From positions 124,001 to 188,000 of the forward strand of contig CAVSDL010000012.1 of the NCBI GenBank assembly GCA_963726775.1: DNA of 64,000 nucleotides, in the 5' to 3' direction. Both the position numbers and the translations under genes were made by a program. This stretch comes from CAIWHR01 sp963726775. GTDB taxonomy: Bacteria; Pseudomonadota; Gammaproteobacteria; Burkholderiales; Casimicrobiaceae. The notes below the pieces were generated by a model. That model was not told where the DNA came from. It ran no database searches and saw only the letters and a program-made list of their open reading frames with translations. This document shows, one piece after another, positions 53,898 through 63,739 of this stretch (position 1 is the stretch's first letter; each line of letters starts with the position of its first letter).

Positions 53898-55577
53898 TCA
53901 CCCGACGTGTCCCGTTGCCAGCGGCGTAGCGAGCGTGCCTTTCGGACGTGCCGCTCCCCGCCGCACGGCCCGCGCCAGGATGAGCAGCGGCAGCACGCCG
54001 ACGGCCACGATCGCGAGCGACGGCAAGGCCGCCTCGGCGAGCCGCTCGTCCTTTGCCAGCGTGTACGTCTGGGTCGCCAGCGTGTCGAAATTGAATGGCC
54101 GCATCACCAGCGTGGCAGGCAACTCCTTCATCACATCGACGAACACCAGCAGCGCGGCAGCGGCTGCGCTCCGCGCGAGCAGCGGCGCGTGCACGCGCAG
54201 CAGCGTGCCCGCGGTACCGGCGCCGAGGCCCCGCGCCGCCGCATCCATGTTCGGCGTGATTCGCGCGAAGCCCGGCTCGACGGCGTTCCAGGCGACGGCG
54301 AAATAGCGGACGAGATAAGCGTAGATCAGGGCGACGATCGTGCCGGTGAGCAACAGGCCGGTGCTGATTCCGAAAGTCTGCTGCGCGAAGCCCGCGAGCC
54401 ACGCATCGGCGGCACCGACCGGCAGCAGGACGCCAACGGCCAGCACCGATCCCGGTACAGCATAGCCCAGCGCCAACAAGCGCGCGGTGCCGCGCGTCAA
54501 TGCGCCAGGTGCCAGGCGCACGGCGTAGGCAACGACGACGGCAAACACCACGGCGAGAAGCGCCGCGATTCCCGCGACGCGAAAGCTGTTCCATGCGAGT
54601 TCTGCGAAACGCGTGACGGGCAACTGCTCCGATTCCGACATCGCGAGCCGGGCGAGCAGCGCCACCGGCAGCATGAATCCGATGACAACCGGAGTGGCGC
54701 AGATCAGCGCCGCAGTCCACGCTCGCCAACCGGTGAGTTGCGCGCGCGACAGCGCCGGGCTGCGAGGCCGCGCGCCGCCGGCAACGCGCGCCGTGCCGCG
54801 CGACCAGCGCTCGAGCAGGATCGCACCGACGACGAACGCGAGCAATGCCGCCGACAGCTGCGCCGCGGCGACGCGATCGGACAGCGAAAACCAGGCACGG
54901 TAGATACCGGTCGTGAACGTGTCCACCGCGAAATAGGCGACGGTGCCGTAATCGGCGAGCGTTTCCATCAGCGCCAACGCGATGCCGCCCGCGATCGCGG
55001 GACGCGCAAGGGGCAGATCGACGCGCCAGAAGGCCCGGCGCGCGCCCAGACCCATCGTGCGCGCCGCTTCGGCCAGCGATGCCGGGCGCTCCAGGAATGC
55101 GGTGCGCGCTAGCAGGTAGACATAGGGATACAGCACCGCGACGAACATTGCCGCCGCGCCGCCGAGCGACCGGATGTCGGGAAACCAGTAATCCCCATGG
55201 GACCAGCCCGTCACCCTTCGCAGTGCGGACTGCACGGGGCCGGCATACTCGAGCCAGTCCGTGTAGACATACGCCATCACATAGGCCGGCATCGCGAGCG
55301 GCAACAGCAACGCCCATTCGAAAAACCGGGCGCCGGGAAAGCGTCGATGCGTGACGAGCCAGGCGGCAACGGTCCCGCCGAAGGCGACGCCGGACCCGAC
55401 CAGGGCGACGAGCGCCAGCGTGTTCGCGACGAATTCGGGAAGCACCGTCGCGGCGAGGTGCACCCAAACGCTGCCGTGTCCTGGCGCGAACCCGAGGCCC
55501 AGCACCGCGGCAACGGGCAGCGCACCCAGCGCGGCGAGCGCGACGGCGACCGCAGCCAGAGGCGGCACGCTACGCAT
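53898..55577 (-). CDS. fbpB: Ferric iron ABC transporter permease
   Basis: A 559-residue inner-membrane protein with about 12 helices in two fused MetI-like permease halves, as in FbpB/HitB. ATPase-contacting EAA loops are seen as [20 protein letters not shown] and [37 protein letters not shown] and [20 protein letters not shown] are typical of iron permeases. ATG 55577 ([12 protein letters not shown]) is preferred over the frame start at 55649. It is convergent with fbpA and divergent from surE. The ATP-binding partner is not nearby. Confidence 0.9.
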   Translation of the reverse strand: MRSVPPLAAVAVALAALGALPVAAVLGLGFAPGHGSVWVHLAATVLPEFVANTLALVALVGSGVAFGGTVAAWLVTHRRFPGARFFEWALLLPLAMPAYVMAYVYTDWLEYAGPVQSALRRVTGWSHGDYWFPDIRSLGGAAAMFVAVLYPYVYLLARTAFLERPASLAEAARTMGLGARRAFWRVDLPLARPAIAGGIALALMETLADYGTVAYFAVDTFTTGIYRAWFSLSDRVAAAQLSAALLAFVVGAILLERWSRGTARVAGGARPRSPALSRAQLTGWRAWTAALICATPVVIGFMLPVALLARLAMSESEQLPVTRFAELAWNSFRVAGIAALLAVVFAVVVAYAVRLAPGALTRGTARLLALGYAVPGSVLAVGVLLPVGAADAWLAGFAQQTFGISTGLLLTGTIVALIYAYLVRYFAVAWNAVEPGFARITPNMDAAARGLGAGTAGTLLRVHAPLLARSAAAAALLVFVDVMKELPATLVMRPFNFDTLATQTYTLAKDERLAEAALPSLAIVAVGVLPLLILARAVRRGAARPKGTLATPLATGHVG

Positions 55578-55683
55578 CGCGCCGCCGCATCGCGGCGACC
55601 GTTCGCCGGCGGCAGTCCCTGCAATTCGGCATTCGGTGATTATAGACACAGGCGCAATCGCGGAATGGCCACGTCGCGGCGGT

Positions 55684-55689
55684 TATAAT
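55684..55689 (+). promoter_or_regulatory. Perfect -10 element just upstream of surE
   Basis: TATAAT 12 bases before the surE ATG; no matching -35 at normal spacing. A transcript starting from it would have a leader of only about five or six bases. Confidence 0.5.
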
Positions 55690-55701
55690 CACCTGATCCC
55701 G

Positions 55702-56442
55702 ATGCGCATCCTTCTCTGCAATGACGACGGCTACTTCGCGCCGGGCCTGGAGCGGCTTGCCGCCGCGCTGGCGCCGCATGCCGAAATCACGGTCGTTGCC
55801 CCGGAGCGTGATCGCAGCGGTGCGTCGAACTCGCTGACGCTCGACCGCCCGCTGACCGTGCGTCACGCGCCGAACGGCTTTCGCTTCGTCAATGGCACGC
55901 CGACCGATTGCGTGCACCTGGCGGTGACCGGGCTGCTCGAAGAGCTGCCGGACATGGTGATCTCGGGGATCAACCTCGGTGCCAACATGGGCGACGACAC
56001 GATCTATTCCGGCACCGTCGCCGCTGCGACCGAGGGCTACCTGCTCGGCATACCGTCGATCGCGATTTCGCTGGCGTCCAAGGCTGCTGCGCATTTCGAG
56101 ACGGCGGCGGCAATCGCGGTCGAATTGCTCGATCGCCATCGCGACAAGCCCCTCGGTGCGTGGCTGTTGAACGTCAACGTCCCCGACGTGCCGCGCGCAG
56201 AGCTCAACGGGTATCGCGTCACGCGGCTCGGCCGCCGGCACAAGGCCGAGGACATGATCAAGACCAGGAGTCCGCGCGGCGAAACCGTGTACTGGGTCGG
56301 CGCCGCCGGTGCGGCGGCGGATGCCGGCGTCGGCACCGACTTCCACGCCGTCGAACAGGGATATGTGTCGGTGACGCCGCTGCAGATCGACCTCACGAAC
56401 CGCGATCAGATGCAGCCGGTCTCCGCCTGGCTCTCCCGGTGA
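55702..56442 (+). CDS. surE: 5'/3'-nucleotidase SurE
   Basis: A 246-residue metal-dependent nucleotidase that removes phosphate from nucleoside monophosphates and short polyphosphates, linked to stationary-phase survival. The metal-binding aspartates open the protein in [14 protein letters not shown] (D8, D9). [15 protein letters not shown] and [22 protein letters not shown] complete the active site. It is the first gene of the conserved surE-pcm-nlpD-rpoS stationary-phase cluster. No strong ribosome-binding site is seen. Confidence 0.95.
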   Translation: MRILLCNDDGYFAPGLERLAAALAPHAEITVVAPERDRSGASNSLTLDRPLTVRHAPNGFRFVNGTPTDCVHLAVTGLLEELPDMVISGINLGANMGDDTIYSGTVAAATEGYLLGIPSIAISLASKAAAHFETAAAIAVELLDRHRDKPLGAWLLNVNVPDVPRAELNGYRVTRLGRRHKAEDMIKTRSPRGETVYWVGAAGAAADAGVGTDFHAVEQGYVSVTPLQIDLTNRDQMQPVSAWLSR

Positions 56443-56482
56443 CCGCGAGCGGAATGGCGATCATGCAGGCGGACAGCGCGTC

Positions 56483-57166
56483 ATGACGACGCGGGGCGAG
56501 CGGATGGCCGGCATCGGAATGACGTCCACAAGGACGCGCGCGCGCATGGTCGAGCGGCTGCGCGCCGATGGCATACGTGACGAAATCGTCCTCGCGGCGA
56601 TGAACGCAGTGCCGCGCCACATCTTCGTCGACGAAGCGCTGGCCATACGCGCGTACGAAGACACCCCACTGCCGATCGGCAACGGGCAGACCATTTCGCA
56701 GCCGTGGGTCGTCGCGCGGATGACGGAGCTCGCGTGCAACGGGCGCTCGCTCGAGAGCGTGCTGGAGGTCGGCACCGGCTGCGGCTACCAGACCGCGGTG
56801 CTGGCGCAGCTGGCAGGCGAGGTCTATTCGGTCGAACGGATCGGCACGCTGGTCGCAAAGGCGCGTCGCAACCTGCAGTCGCTGGCGGTGAAGAACGTCC
56901 GGCTGATGCACGGCGACGGTTCGGCAGACCTCGGCGAGGAGCTGCAGGTCGACGCTATCGTGGTGACAGCGGGTGCGACGCACGTGCCCACCGCCCTGCT
57001 CAAGTACCTGAAACCCGGCGGACGCATGGTGCTGCCGCTGGCGCAACACGGCGAGCAGGGCGACGGCGTGCAGCGGCTGACCGTCATCGAACGAACGCCC
57101 GGCGGGTGCCGGGAGCAGACGTTCGATGCGGTAAGATTCGTGCCGTTGCTGCCCGGCCTCGCATGA
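56483..57166 (+). CDS. pcm: Protein-L-isoaspartate O-methyltransferase
   Basis: A 227-residue SAM-dependent enzyme that repairs isoaspartyl residues in aged proteins. AMNAVPRHIFVDEALAIRAY, PIGNGQTISQPWVVARMTEL and the SAM motif VLEVGTGCGYQTAVLAQL are all typical. The first ~10 residues precede the conserved start; ATG 56504 or ATG 56519 are alternatives. It follows surE by 40 bases. Confidence 0.94.
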   Translation: MTTRGERMAGIGMTSTRTRARMVERLRADGIRDEIVLAAMNAVPRHIFVDEALAIRAYEDTPLPIGNGQTISQPWVVARMTELACNGRSLESVLEVGTGCGYQTAVLAQLAGEVYSVERIGTLVAKARRNLQSLAVKNVRLMHGDGSADLGEELQVDAIVVTAGATHVPTALLKYLKPGGRMVLPLAQHGEQGDGVQRLTVIERTPGGCREQTFDAVRFVPLLPGLA

Positions 57167-57203
57167 GGTCGCGCGCAGCGCTTGCGCTGCTGTAGGCTCC
57201 TGG

Positions 57204-58286
57204 ATGCCACCCTCCGCGTTATCCGTCCGTTCCATTTGCGTTCGTTCCGCATGGCGATCGCGGCTTGCCGCCGGCGCGCTGGCGCTGCTCGTCGCCGCCT
57301 GCGCGTCGCGCGCACCGGCCCCGGTCGAAGAGCGCGTCGTGCGTCCGCCGCGGCCGGCGCCCGCGTCCCCTCCGGCACCGGCACCAGCAATCGCTCCCGT
57401 GCCGACGGCCCCCCCGGCCGCTTTGGAACCGCGCTCGCTGTCGTACACGGTGAAGCGCGGCGATACGCTGTACAAGATCGCGCTTGACCACGGCCTCGAT
57501 TACCGCGAACTCGCGGCCTGGAACGCGATCGAAAACGTGAACGTGATTCGCGAGGGCCAGGTGCTGCGCCTGGCGGTGCCGGGCGATCCCCCCGTGGCTG
57601 CGACGGCGAGCGACGCGGGCGTGACGACGGCGCCGCTGCCCAACGCGCCGCCCGTCATTGCCGGCGATGCGAATTTGGCGCCACCCGTGGCGCCGCCCGT
57701 CGTTCCCGGCTCACGCAATTCCGACAATTACAAGACGCAGCCGCAGGCGGTGAAGGAGCCGTATTCAGAGCAGGCGCTGCGCGATCTGCAACGCTCAACC
57801 GCACCTGCCGCATCGCGCGTGTCGGCAGTGACTCCAGAATCGGCGCCACCTGCCCTCGTCCGCGCGGACCCCAGGCCCGAGGCAAAGCCGGCGATTGGGG
57901 CCGACGACGACGAGGAGAAGCTCGGCTGGATGTGGCCATCCGCCGGCAAGCTCGTTACCGGTGTCTCCGAGAATCCCAACCTCAAGGGCATCGACATCGC
58001 CGGCATCGCAGGGCAGCCCGTGGTCGCGAGCGCAGCCGGAAAGGTGGTCTATGCCGGTACCGGCATCCGGGGTTACGGCAAGCTCGTCATCATCAAGCAC
58101 AACGCGACCTATCTGTCGGCGTATGCGCACAATCGGGACATCCTGGTGAAGGAAGGTCAGCAGGTGGCAAAGGGCCAGAAGATCGCCGAGATGGGCAACA
58201 CCGACGCCAATCAGGTGAAGCTGCATTTCGAGATCCGCAAGCAGGGCACGCCGATGGATCCGCTGAAGTATCTGCCGCCGGCATGA
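57204..58286 (+). CDS. nlpD: Murein hydrolase activator NlpD (LysM + LytM)
   Basis: A 360-residue outer-membrane lipoprotein that activates the AmiC amidase during cell separation. The lipobox is ALLVAAC (Cys near residue 34). A Pro/Ala-rich spacer leads to a LysM domain (about 78-122, [20 protein letters not shown]). After a second spacer comes a LytM/M23 domain (~235-358). The LytM part has KGIDIAG in place of the zinc-binding H-x-x-x-D, so it is a non-catalytic activator as in E. coli NlpD. Its stop overlaps the rpoS start (ATGA), and rpoS promoters often lie inside nlpD. Confidence 0.92.
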   Translation: MPPSALSVRSICVRSAWRSRLAAGALALLVAACASRAPAPVEERVVRPPRPAPASPPAPAPAIAPVPTAPPAALEPRSLSYTVKRGDTLYKIALDHGLDYRELAAWNAIENVNVIREGQVLRLAVPGDPPVAATASDAGVTTAPLPNAPPVIAGDANLAPPVAPPVVPGSRNSDNYKTQPQAVKEPYSEQALRDLQRSTAPAASRVSAVTPESAPPALVRADPRPEAKPAIGADDDEEKLGWMWPSAGKLVTGVSENPNLKGIDIAGIAGQPVVASAAGKVVYAGTGIRGYGKLVIIKHNATYLSAYAHNRDILVKEGQQVAKGQKIAEMGNTDANQVKLHFEIRKQGTPMDPLKYLPPA

Positions 58287-59308
58287 CGCCGCCGCGGCGC
58301 GCGCGCGGCGACACCGACCCCGAACTCCCCGGGATCGCGCACGCGGACGACGCGCTGCCGGAACGCGAGCCGGGGGCGCCGGTGGAGGACGTCGCGCGGG
58401 CGCCGGAACCCGATCGCTGGACAGGAGAGCTGGCGCTCGGCGAACCCGAGCCGGGCCTCTCGTCGGACTTCATCAACGACCTCACGCAAGTCTATTTCAA
58501 CGAGATCAGCCAGCACACGCTGCTCAAGGCCGACGAGGAGCTGGCGCTCGCGCGGGCGATGGCGGGCGGCGACTTCGAGGCGCGCCAGAAGCTGATCGAG
58601 CGCAACCTGCGCCTCGTCGTCAGCATTGCCAAGCACTATACGAATCGCGGCCTCGCGCTTCCCGATCTGATCGAGGAGGGCAACCTCGGACTGATCCACG
58701 CGCTGGAGAAATTCGACGCCGAGCGCGGCTTCCGGTTCACGACGTATGCGACGTGGTGGATCCGGCAGGCCGTCGAGCGCGCAATCATGAACCAGTCGCG
58801 GACGATCCGCCTGCCGGCGCACGTCGTCAAGGAGCTGAACGTCGTGCTTCGCGCGCTGCGGCACCTCGAGATGCACGGCATGCCGCAAGGCCGCGAGGCA
58901 TCGCTCGACGATGTCGCGCACCTGCTCGACAAACCGGTCGAGCACGTGCGCAAGGTGCTCCGGTACAACGAGCACGTGACGACCCTGGACGCGCCGCTCG
59001 ATCGCAACGGCGGAGTGTCGATCGCCGACGGCGTCGCCGACGAAGGTGCCCTTACCCCCGAGCTGCTGCTGCACAATACCGAGATCGAGGCCTGGGTGCG
59101 ACAGTGGCTGGAAGAGCTGAACGAGCGCCAGCGCACCGTGATCGAGCGCCGCTACGGCTTCAACGGAAAAGACGTCGCGACGCTCGAGGAACTGGCCGGC
59201 GAACTCGGCGTGACGCGCGAGCGCGTGCGGCAGATCCAGGCCGAGGCGCTGGAGAAGATGCGGGCACGGCTCAAGCGGCGCGGACTCGACCGTGACGCGT
59301 TGCTGTAG
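58283..59308 (+). CDS. rpoS: RNA polymerase sigma factor RpoS
   Basis: A 341-residue stationary-phase/general-stress sigma factor. Region 1.2 ([21 protein letters not shown], in two blocks), region 2 ([40 protein letters not shown]), region 3 and region 4 ([20 protein letters not shown]) are complete. The acidic/proline-rich N-terminal ~60 residues are variable. It starts four bases inside the nlpD end, so it is translationally coupled to it. Confidence 0.95.
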   Translation: MTPPRRARGDTDPELPGIAHADDALPEREPGAPVEDVARAPEPDRWTGELALGEPEPGLSSDFINDLTQVYFNEISQHTLLKADEELALARAMAGGDFEARQKLIERNLRLVVSIAKHYTNRGLALPDLIEEGNLGLIHALEKFDAERGFRFTTYATWWIRQAVERAIMNQSRTIRLPAHVVKELNVVLRALRHLEMHGMPQGREASLDDVAHLLDKPVEHVRKVLRYNEHVTTLDAPLDRNGGVSIADGVADEGALTPELLLHNTEIEAWVRQWLEELNERQRTVIERRYGFNGKDVATLEELAGELGVTRERVRQIQAEALEKMRARLKRRGLDRDALL

Positions 59309-59343
59309 CCGATCGAAACCGGGAACGTTTCCTGAAACAACGC

Positions 59344-61485
59344 CTAGTTCGACACGGGCGCCGCGCGCAGGTCCGACGGAGCCGGCAGCATGTTGACCGC
59401 GTGGGCCAGCCGCCTGAGCGCCGGCGCCTGGTTCCGCCCGGGGCCGCCCGACGCGATCGCCGGACCATAGCGCAGCGCGGCATACGAATCGCCGATAACC
59501 CCGAACGCGACGACGAATTCCGGCCATCGCGCGGCCGCACGCGCCGTATACTCGAGCGGTCCTTCGTGAGGCTGCCGCGGCAATCCGGCCTTGGCGAGGC
59601 GGGCGCATAGCGCATTCCACAGCACCAGGGCGCGGTCACCGTGTCTTCGGCGCCACCAAGCCAGGAGCGCCAGCATCCCGGCTCCCCACAATCCGATCAG
59701 CAAGGCCGCCACCGTCGTGATCAGCGCGGGCGGGAGCGCGTCAATGTTCCAGTCCCGCCACAACGAACGCTGCTGCTCGCGGTTGAACCCGATGACGCGG
59801 CGGCGCCAGTCGTGGTTCATCGCGTCCCACGCAAGCTGCATCCCCTTGAACCAGCCTTCGTCCAGCCGGGCGAGTAGCGGCACGAACTCGCTCGCGGGCA
59901 GCGCGCCGCCGAGACCGTTGGCAATCCGCGACGGGGATACCGCTCCGGTGGGATCGTAACGGTGCCACTGCCCGTCGATGAGAGCCTCCGCCCAGGCGTG
60001 GGCGTCGGACTGGCGCACGATCATGTAACCACCGTTCGGATTGGTCTCACCGCCCTGGTAGCCCGTGACGACGCGCGCGGGGATGCCCGCGGCGCGCAGC
60101 AGCACGACGAAGGCGCTCGCATAGTGCTCGCAGAATCCGATCCGGCTGTCGAACAGAAAATCGTCGACGGGGTCGCGCCCGCGCAGCAAAGGGGGTTCCA
60201 GCGTGTAATAGAACGGTTCGGAGCGGAACCACTGCAGAACGGAGTCGATGTAGTCGGCCGCATCCGGGTGTTGTTCGCGCAGCTCGCGGGCGAACGCCAG
60301 TGTCCGCGGGTTGCTGCGCTGACGTCCGGGCGGCAACTGGAGGTTGTCGGCGATATCGGCTTCGAGTTGTCGCGCTCCGCCGGCTGCGTACGCGGCGCCG
60401 AGCACCGACGTCTGCCGGTAGCGCAACGGCTGTGAAACCGGAGTGCGCGCAATCAGCCGCCGATCGCTCGTCATCACGGCGATCTCGTTCGCGCGGGTCA
60501 CGCCGTCCGCATCCGAATCGGCCGTCGGCAGGTCCGCGGGCAGATCCAGCGCGAACAACCAGAGCTTCCAATGGGGCTCCAGCGTGACCGAATAGATGAC
60601 CCGCTTCCCCACCGCCAGTCGAGGGGCGACGCCCGGCTGACGGTCGATCATGGTCCACTCGCGGCCGTCGAACCGCGACAGCACGGGTCCTCGCCAGTAA
60701 CGCTGTGCGCGCGGCGGATTCGGGGTTTCGAAATCGACGCGGAACGCGACCGCGTCCGACAGTGACAGCTGGCTTATCATCCCCGGCGCCATGCGATCCG
60801 ACAGGCCGGAGCGCGCGGCGGTGTCGAGAGGAACGCCCCACAGTGGGCCGGCGATCCGGGGGAACACCACGAACAGCATGGCCGCCAGCGGGATGCCCTG
60901 CAGGAAAAGCAGCAACGTCAGTCTTGCCGGCGCGGTCCACGCCGACAGCGGCGCATGCCGCATCGACGGCTGCGCGAGCACTTGCAGGGTCGCGCCCAGC
61001 ACCAGCAGCGCCGGAACCGCAGCCGCCGCCGCGAGCAGCGATTGGCTGGTGAAGAACGGCGTCAGTACCAGAAAGCTCGCGAGGCAGACGAGGAGCGTTC
61101 CGTCGCGCGCGCTCCGGGCCTCCAGGAACTTGACGCCCACCAACACGAACAGAAACGCGACGCACGGTTCGCGGCCCAGGAAATATCCGAACGAACGCCG
61201 GATCAACAAACCGGCGGCGATGGCGAGCACCGCCAGCGCCCAGGACGGAATGCGCGCCGGCCGGGCGTCCGCTCGGCCCTGGTCACCGTGCAGGAGCAGG
61301 AAGCGCAGCGCGACGAGTGCGGCGCCGAAACCCGCGATCCATACGGGGACATAGGGAAATTGCGGCACCAGGACGCTGACGAGGAGCACCCCGAGCCACC
61401 GGACTTGCGCCACGGACAGCAGATCGGGAGTTGCGACGCCGGAACCGCGAGGCGTGAGGTCCGTCGCCGCAGGCATGGCGGTCAT
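59344..61485 (-). CDS. tgpA: TgpA-like transglutaminase membrane protein
   Basis: A 713-residue protein with N-terminal membrane helices (seven to eight within residues 25-215), a periplasmic transglutaminase-like domain and a C-terminal helix (about 585-605). The catalytic triad is C452 (IGFCEHYASAF), H496 (SDAHAWAEAL) and D511 (RYDPTGA). Homologue TgpA of Pseudomonas is essential for growth, with unknown substrate. ATG 61485 overlaps the DUF58 stop (ATGA). It is the third gene of the moxR-DUF58-tgpA cassette. Confidence 0.9.
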   Translation of the reverse strand: MTAMPAATDLTPRGSGVATPDLLSVAQVRWLGVLLVSVLVPQFPYVPVWIAGFGAALVALRFLLLHGDQGRADARPARIPSWALAVLAIAAGLLIRRSFGYFLGREPCVAFLFVLVGVKFLEARSARDGTLLVCLASFLVLTPFFTSQSLLAAAAAVPALLVLGATLQVLAQPSMRHAPLSAWTAPARLTLLLFLQGIPLAAMLFVVFPRIAGPLWGVPLDTAARSGLSDRMAPGMISQLSLSDAVAFRVDFETPNPPRAQRYWRGPVLSRFDGREWTMIDRQPGVAPRLAVGKRVIYSVTLEPHWKLWLFALDLPADLPTADSDADGVTRANEIAVMTSDRRLIARTPVSQPLRYRQTSVLGAAYAAGGARQLEADIADNLQLPPGRQRSNPRTLAFARELREQHPDAADYIDSVLQWFRSEPFYYTLEPPLLRGRDPVDDFLFDSRIGFCEHYASAFVVLLRAAGIPARVVTGYQGGETNPNGGYMIVRQSDAHAWAEALIDGQWHRYDPTGAVSPSRIANGLGGALPASEFVPLLARLDEGWFKGMQLAWDAMNHDWRRRVIGFNREQQRSLWRDWNIDALPPALITTVAALLIGLWGAGMLALLAWWRRRHGDRALVLWNALCARLAKAGLPRQPHEGPLEYTARAAARWPEFVVAFGVIGDSYAALRYGPAIASGGPGRNQAPALRRLAHAVNMLPAPSDLRAAPVSN

Positions 61486-62483
61486 ACGGGCGACTCCGGG
61501 AGCAACGCCAGCGCAGTCAGCGCCGTTCGACGATGCACGCGTCCCTGTCCGGCGGGCAGAGCGATGCCCGGCAGCGAAAGCGCGAACGGCCGCGTCGCAC
61601 GCTCCGCGGCCAGCACCCATGCCGCAAGACGGGCGATTCGCGCCTCGGCGTCGAGAGCGGCCGGGAGCGCGTGCCACTCGAGTTCCGCGGGCCCGCCACC
61701 GCCGCCGCCGTCGAATTGCTTCGTGTACCAATCGGCGCCACGCGCGACTGCTTTCCACGCGACGCGCTGCAACGGATCGCCGGGTTGGTAACTGCGCAGG
61801 CCCGCGAGATCCGTGCTGTCCCCGCGCGACTCCGCGTGGGTGTCCTGGCCGACGCGACCCAGGGGTAACGGCGGAGCGTCGATCTCGGGTGCGGGAAACA
61901 CGACGCCCGACAGCGGAAAATGCACGTACGCCCAGCCGCGCCACAGGCCGAGGGGGTAGACGGACGAGAGCGTGACGCGTCCGAGCGCGACGTGCCCGCG
62001 GCGCGTCGCGGGCAACTCGATGGTCACCGGCAGTGCCGCCCCGGGGATCGCCTCCAGCGTGACCGGCGCGCCGCGCCGTGCGGCGAGCGTAATCGCGTGC
62101 CGCGCCATCGCGCCACCGGAAAGTGCCAGCGTGAACGGCAACGCACCGCCGGCAAATGTCTCGCCCGCGGCAATCGGCGCGAGCTCGATGCCGGCGAGGT
62201 TGCGAAACGCGTGCAGGAGCGTGGCCGCGGCGAGCCCGGCCAGCAGGAAGGTCACCGCAAAGCCCAGCGAGAGCGCGTAGTTGAGTGACGTCAGCAACAT
62301 GATCGCCAGCGTTCCCAGGAAGGCAAGGCCGCGCTTCGTGGGCAGGATGTAGATCCGGCTATGGCGCAGGATGACGGGGTCGTGGTCGGCCGGGCGCATA
62401 CGGAAGATGCGCTGAAGGTAGCGGGCGCGCCACGATTCCCGGGGCGCGCCCGGTGCTGCGTCGGAGACCCGAGAGGCAGGCAT
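61482..62483 (-). CDS. DUF58 domain-containing membrane protein
   Basis: A 333-residue protein with two membrane helices (about residues 52-95) and a DUF58 domain. The DUF58 signature is LRSYQPGDPLQRVAWKAVAR, a variant of the usual Y-x-x-G-D-x-x-R-x-I-x-W. Such proteins accompany MoxR ATPases and transglutaminases; their role may be in envelope protein maturation. Start ATG 62483 (MPASRVSDAAPG) is preferred, since longer frames add unconserved residues. It lies 125 bases after moxR. Confidence 0.87.
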   Translation of the reverse strand: MPASRVSDAAPGAPRESWRARYLQRIFRMRPADHDPVILRHSRIYILPTKRGLAFLGTLAIMLLTSLNYALSLGFAVTFLLAGLAAATLLHAFRNLAGIELAPIAAGETFAGGALPFTLALSGGAMARHAITLAARRGAPVTLEAIPGAALPVTIELPATRRGHVALGRVTLSSVYPLGLWRGWAYVHFPLSGVVFPAPEIDAPPLPLGRVGQDTHAESRGDSTDLAGLRSYQPGDPLQRVAWKAVARGADWYTKQFDGGGGGGPAELEWHALPAALDAEARIARLAAWVLAAERATRPFALSLPGIALPAGQGRVHRRTALTALALLPESPV

Positions 62484-62608
62484 CGCGGTCACGCAGGATG
62501 AACGGGGAACTGGCGAAGACACTTGAAACCGCGGCAGGGTGGCAGCCGGATGGTCGGCCACAGACGTCCCGGCGCAGCGCCTGCGTGCATCACGGCTTCA
62601 GTACCGAG

Positions 62609-63568
62609 CTACGGGACCGCCACGGCGCGCAACAGCGTCTGCGCCTGCAAGGCCCCGCTGCGCGCGCCGCCCGCAAGCCGGTGTCCGGCGACCGAGGGGA
62701 ATACGGCCTGCACGTCCTCGGGGAGCACCATCGGCCGACCGGCAAGCAGTGCCCACGCGCGCGCGGCCGCCACGAGCAGCAGCCCCGCGCGTGGCGACAA
62801 CCCGCGGCGGGCACCGGCATCGGTGCCGCTGCCAAAATTGCCGCGCGTGGCCGCAAGCAGCGCCTGCAGGTAATCGAGCAGGGCCGGCGCGACGTGCACG
62901 CCGGCGGCTTCACGCTGCCATTCGAGGAGCGTCGGCGGATCCGCAAGCGCCGGCAGCGCGGCCACCAGGGCGCGACGATCACCGCCCACGAGCAATTCGC
63001 GCTCCGCGGCCGGGTTCGGATACCCGAGCTCGATCGCCATCAGGAACCGGTCGAGCTGCGATTCCGGCAGCGGGTTCGCGCCGATCTGCTCGACGGGGTT
63101 TTGCGTGGCGATGACGAAAAACGGATCGGGAAGCCTGCGGGTCTCGCCATCCTGCGACACCTGCCGCTCCTCCATGGCTTCCAGGAGCGCGCTTTGGGTC
63201 TTCGGCGACGCCCGATTGATTTCGTCGGCCAGCACGACCGACGCAAAGATGGGTCCCGGATGGAACCGGAACGCCTGCGCCGGGGCGTCGAATATCGACA
63301 CGCCGAGCACGTCCGCCGGCAGCAGGTCGCTCGTGAACTGGATTCGGGTGGACTTGAGGCCGAGCGTCATCGCGAGCCCATGCGCGAGCGTGGACTTGCC
63401 GACGCCCGGAATGTCCTCGATCAGCAGGTGGCCCCGAGCCAGGAGGCAGGCGAGGGCGAGCCGCAACGGTTCCGGCTTGCCGACGACGATGCGCTCGAGC
63501 TGGGCCAATACCGCGGCGAGCCGCTGCGCGACGGGAACGTTGGCCTGGCCCAGGGGACGGACGGTCAT
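62609..63568 (-). CDS. MoxR-family AAA+ ATPase
   Basis: A 319-residue AAA+ ATPase of the MoxR type, a chaperone-like factor for neighbouring DUF58/transglutaminase proteins. Walker A is IEDIPGVGKSTLAHGL, Walker B VLADEINRASPKTQSALLEA, sensor 1 FFVIATQNPVEQIG, and the lid contains LSPRAGLLLVAAARAWALL. Complete in length. It is the promoter-proximal gene of the cassette and divergent from the histone-deacetylase-family gene. Confidence 0.93.
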   Translation of the reverse strand: MTVRPLGQANVPVAQRLAAVLAQLERIVVGKPEPLRLALACLLARGHLLIEDIPGVGKSTLAHGLAMTLGLKSTRIQFTSDLLPADVLGVSIFDAPAQAFRFHPGPIFASVVLADEINRASPKTQSALLEAMEERQVSQDGETRRLPDPFFVIATQNPVEQIGANPLPESQLDRFLMAIELGYPNPAAERELLVGGDRRALVAALPALADPPTLLEWQREAAGVHVAPALLDYLQALLAATRGNFGSGTDAGARRGLSPRAGLLLVAAARAWALLAGRPMVLPEDVQAVFPSVAGHRLAGGARSGALQAQTLLRAVAVP

Positions 63569-63739
63569 GGTTGCACTTTCTCGGAGACGTTGGACTCGGG
63601 GGGAACTCTAACGCTCGGGGTTGGGCTAGTCATCTCTCAGGGGGACCCGCTACACTGCATTCGACGGCTGGCAGGAGCGATAGCCCGCCCGTCCGATGGG
63701 TTCGATGGTGGCAATCGCCACAAGATTCAAGCAAACGCC

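Noticed and set aside
57204..58286. Loss of LytM active site as evidence of a decaying peptidase
   Set aside because: NlpD proteins normally lack the zinc ligands; the matching KGIDIAG sequence is the functional activator form.
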